NCBI GenBank assembly: GCA_029565065.1
Contig: JAKQOW010000141.1
Span: forward strand, 1-40,455
Source of the DNA: Acidobacteriota bacterium
GTDB taxonomy: Bacteria > Acidobacteriota > JAAYUB01
Length of the DNA stretch: 40,455 bases
Direction: 5' to 3'
Translations under genes and position numbers: made by a program
Shown: piece by piece, positions 40,315-40,455 of the stretch
Layout: the number at the start of each line of letters is the position of its first letter
Numbering within the stretch: the stretch's first letter is position 1
The notes under the pieces: generated by a model
Told to the model about the DNA's origin: nothing
Database searches by the model: none
Seen by the model: the letters and a program-made list of their open reading frames with translations, nothing else

Positions 40315-40455
40315 GGCCAAGTGACAGCAACCGCGGAACGCACAAACCTTCCGACCCTGACATCATCCCAGTGAAAAGCCTGGTCTGGCGGGCTTATTCA
40401 TGAAAGCGTTTGTCGGGGATCCCGTACGCAGCCTGTCCCAGCAAGGGTTGTACGG
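40315..40455. repeat. Right copy of 141-bp perfect terminal inverted repeat
   Basis: Reverse complement of bases 1-141. An ATG at 40400 opens a frame MKAFVGDPVRSLSQQGLY that runs off the window end; no ribosome site is seen before it, so it may not be a gene. If the repeat is part of a mobile element, its body lies outside the window. Confidence 0.95.

Larger units (their letters stand above)
39117..40455. other. 1.3-kb gene-free region rich in repeats
   Basis: After the moeA stop no gene is supported. Short open frames here come from repeats. In order it holds an AT-rich patch with 13- to 15-bp repeats, a GGACCTGGGTCC-like tract (about 39309-39330), direct repeat copy 1, a second tract of AGAACCCAGG/GGTCC type, two GC hairpins, direct repeat copy 2, a third AGAACCCAG tract, TCCGTTG units, a GATTACGA array, and the inverted repeat. 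Confidence 0.75.

Noticed and set aside
1..40455. Complete transposon or phage genome bounded by terminal inverted repeats
   Set aside because: The content is chromosomal (moeA, desulfurase, transporter, mazEF) with no transposase or phage gene, and the repeat length equals an assembler k-mer.

Overview
The window is a 40.5 kb stretch of GC-rich bacterial chromosome, most likely a metagenome contig. Exported PD40/TolB-type propeller proteins with the signature YLGQxPPGxxPxVFAPGxVS, exported metallo-beta-lactamase (MBL) proteins with TPR tails, and GATTACGA-type intergenic arrays suggest an Acidobacteriota-like (possibly Aminicenantia-like) or Planctomycetota-like bacterium. This placement is inference from gene style. 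No rRNA, tRNA or phylogenetic marker is present to settle it.

Layout. The ends (1-141 and 40315-40455) are a perfect 141-bp inverted repeat. Its exact length looks like an assembly-graph k-mer overlap inside a dispersed repeat. From 235 to 3668 lies a DMSO-reductase-family molybdopterin oxidoreductase with a fused iron-sulfur/membrane-anchor subunit. From 3859 to 25807 runs a 22-kb plus-strand island of twelve large genes and one doubtful small ORF. Every large product has a signal peptide or lipobox-like leader. They reuse a small set of modules: MBL fold, TPR, PD40 propeller, DJ-1/PfpI-like domain, NTF2-like domain, SAM methyltransferase, alpha/beta hydrolase, CBM9-like domain, ankyrin and LolA-like domain. 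Genes are tightly packed with ATGA/GTGA overlaps, and there is no regulator, transporter or cytoplasmic enzyme among them.

From 25934 to 26571 is a mazEF toxin-antitoxin pair with a readable promoter/operator. Then come a small membrane protein whose 5' end is broken by an in-frame TGA, a minus-strand block (secreted protein of unknown function, GreA/GreB-like factor, cysteine desulfurase-family enzyme), and a plus-strand block (DUF1295 membrane protein, CFA-synthase-like methyltransferase, a small coupled protein, a HAD phosphatase).

From 33521 to 35401 on the minus strand lies the oddest gene: a 626-residue protein with three tiers of Gly/Asp/Lys repeats (20 DGK tetrads, three 24-residue modules, nine GDK heptad-like units). 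It has a strong ribosome binding site and a minus-strand terminator. A GNAT acetyltransferase, a POT-family peptide transporter and MoeA follow. MoeA makes molybdenum cofactor, which the oxidoreductase at the left end needs. The last 1.3 kb (39117-40455) has no gene. It holds an AT-rich repeat patch, a 248-bp direct repeat in two copies, GC hairpins and simple-sequence arrays.

The best candidates for something undescribed are the exported domain-shuffling island and the DGK-repeat protein. No function can be assigned to either from sequence alone.
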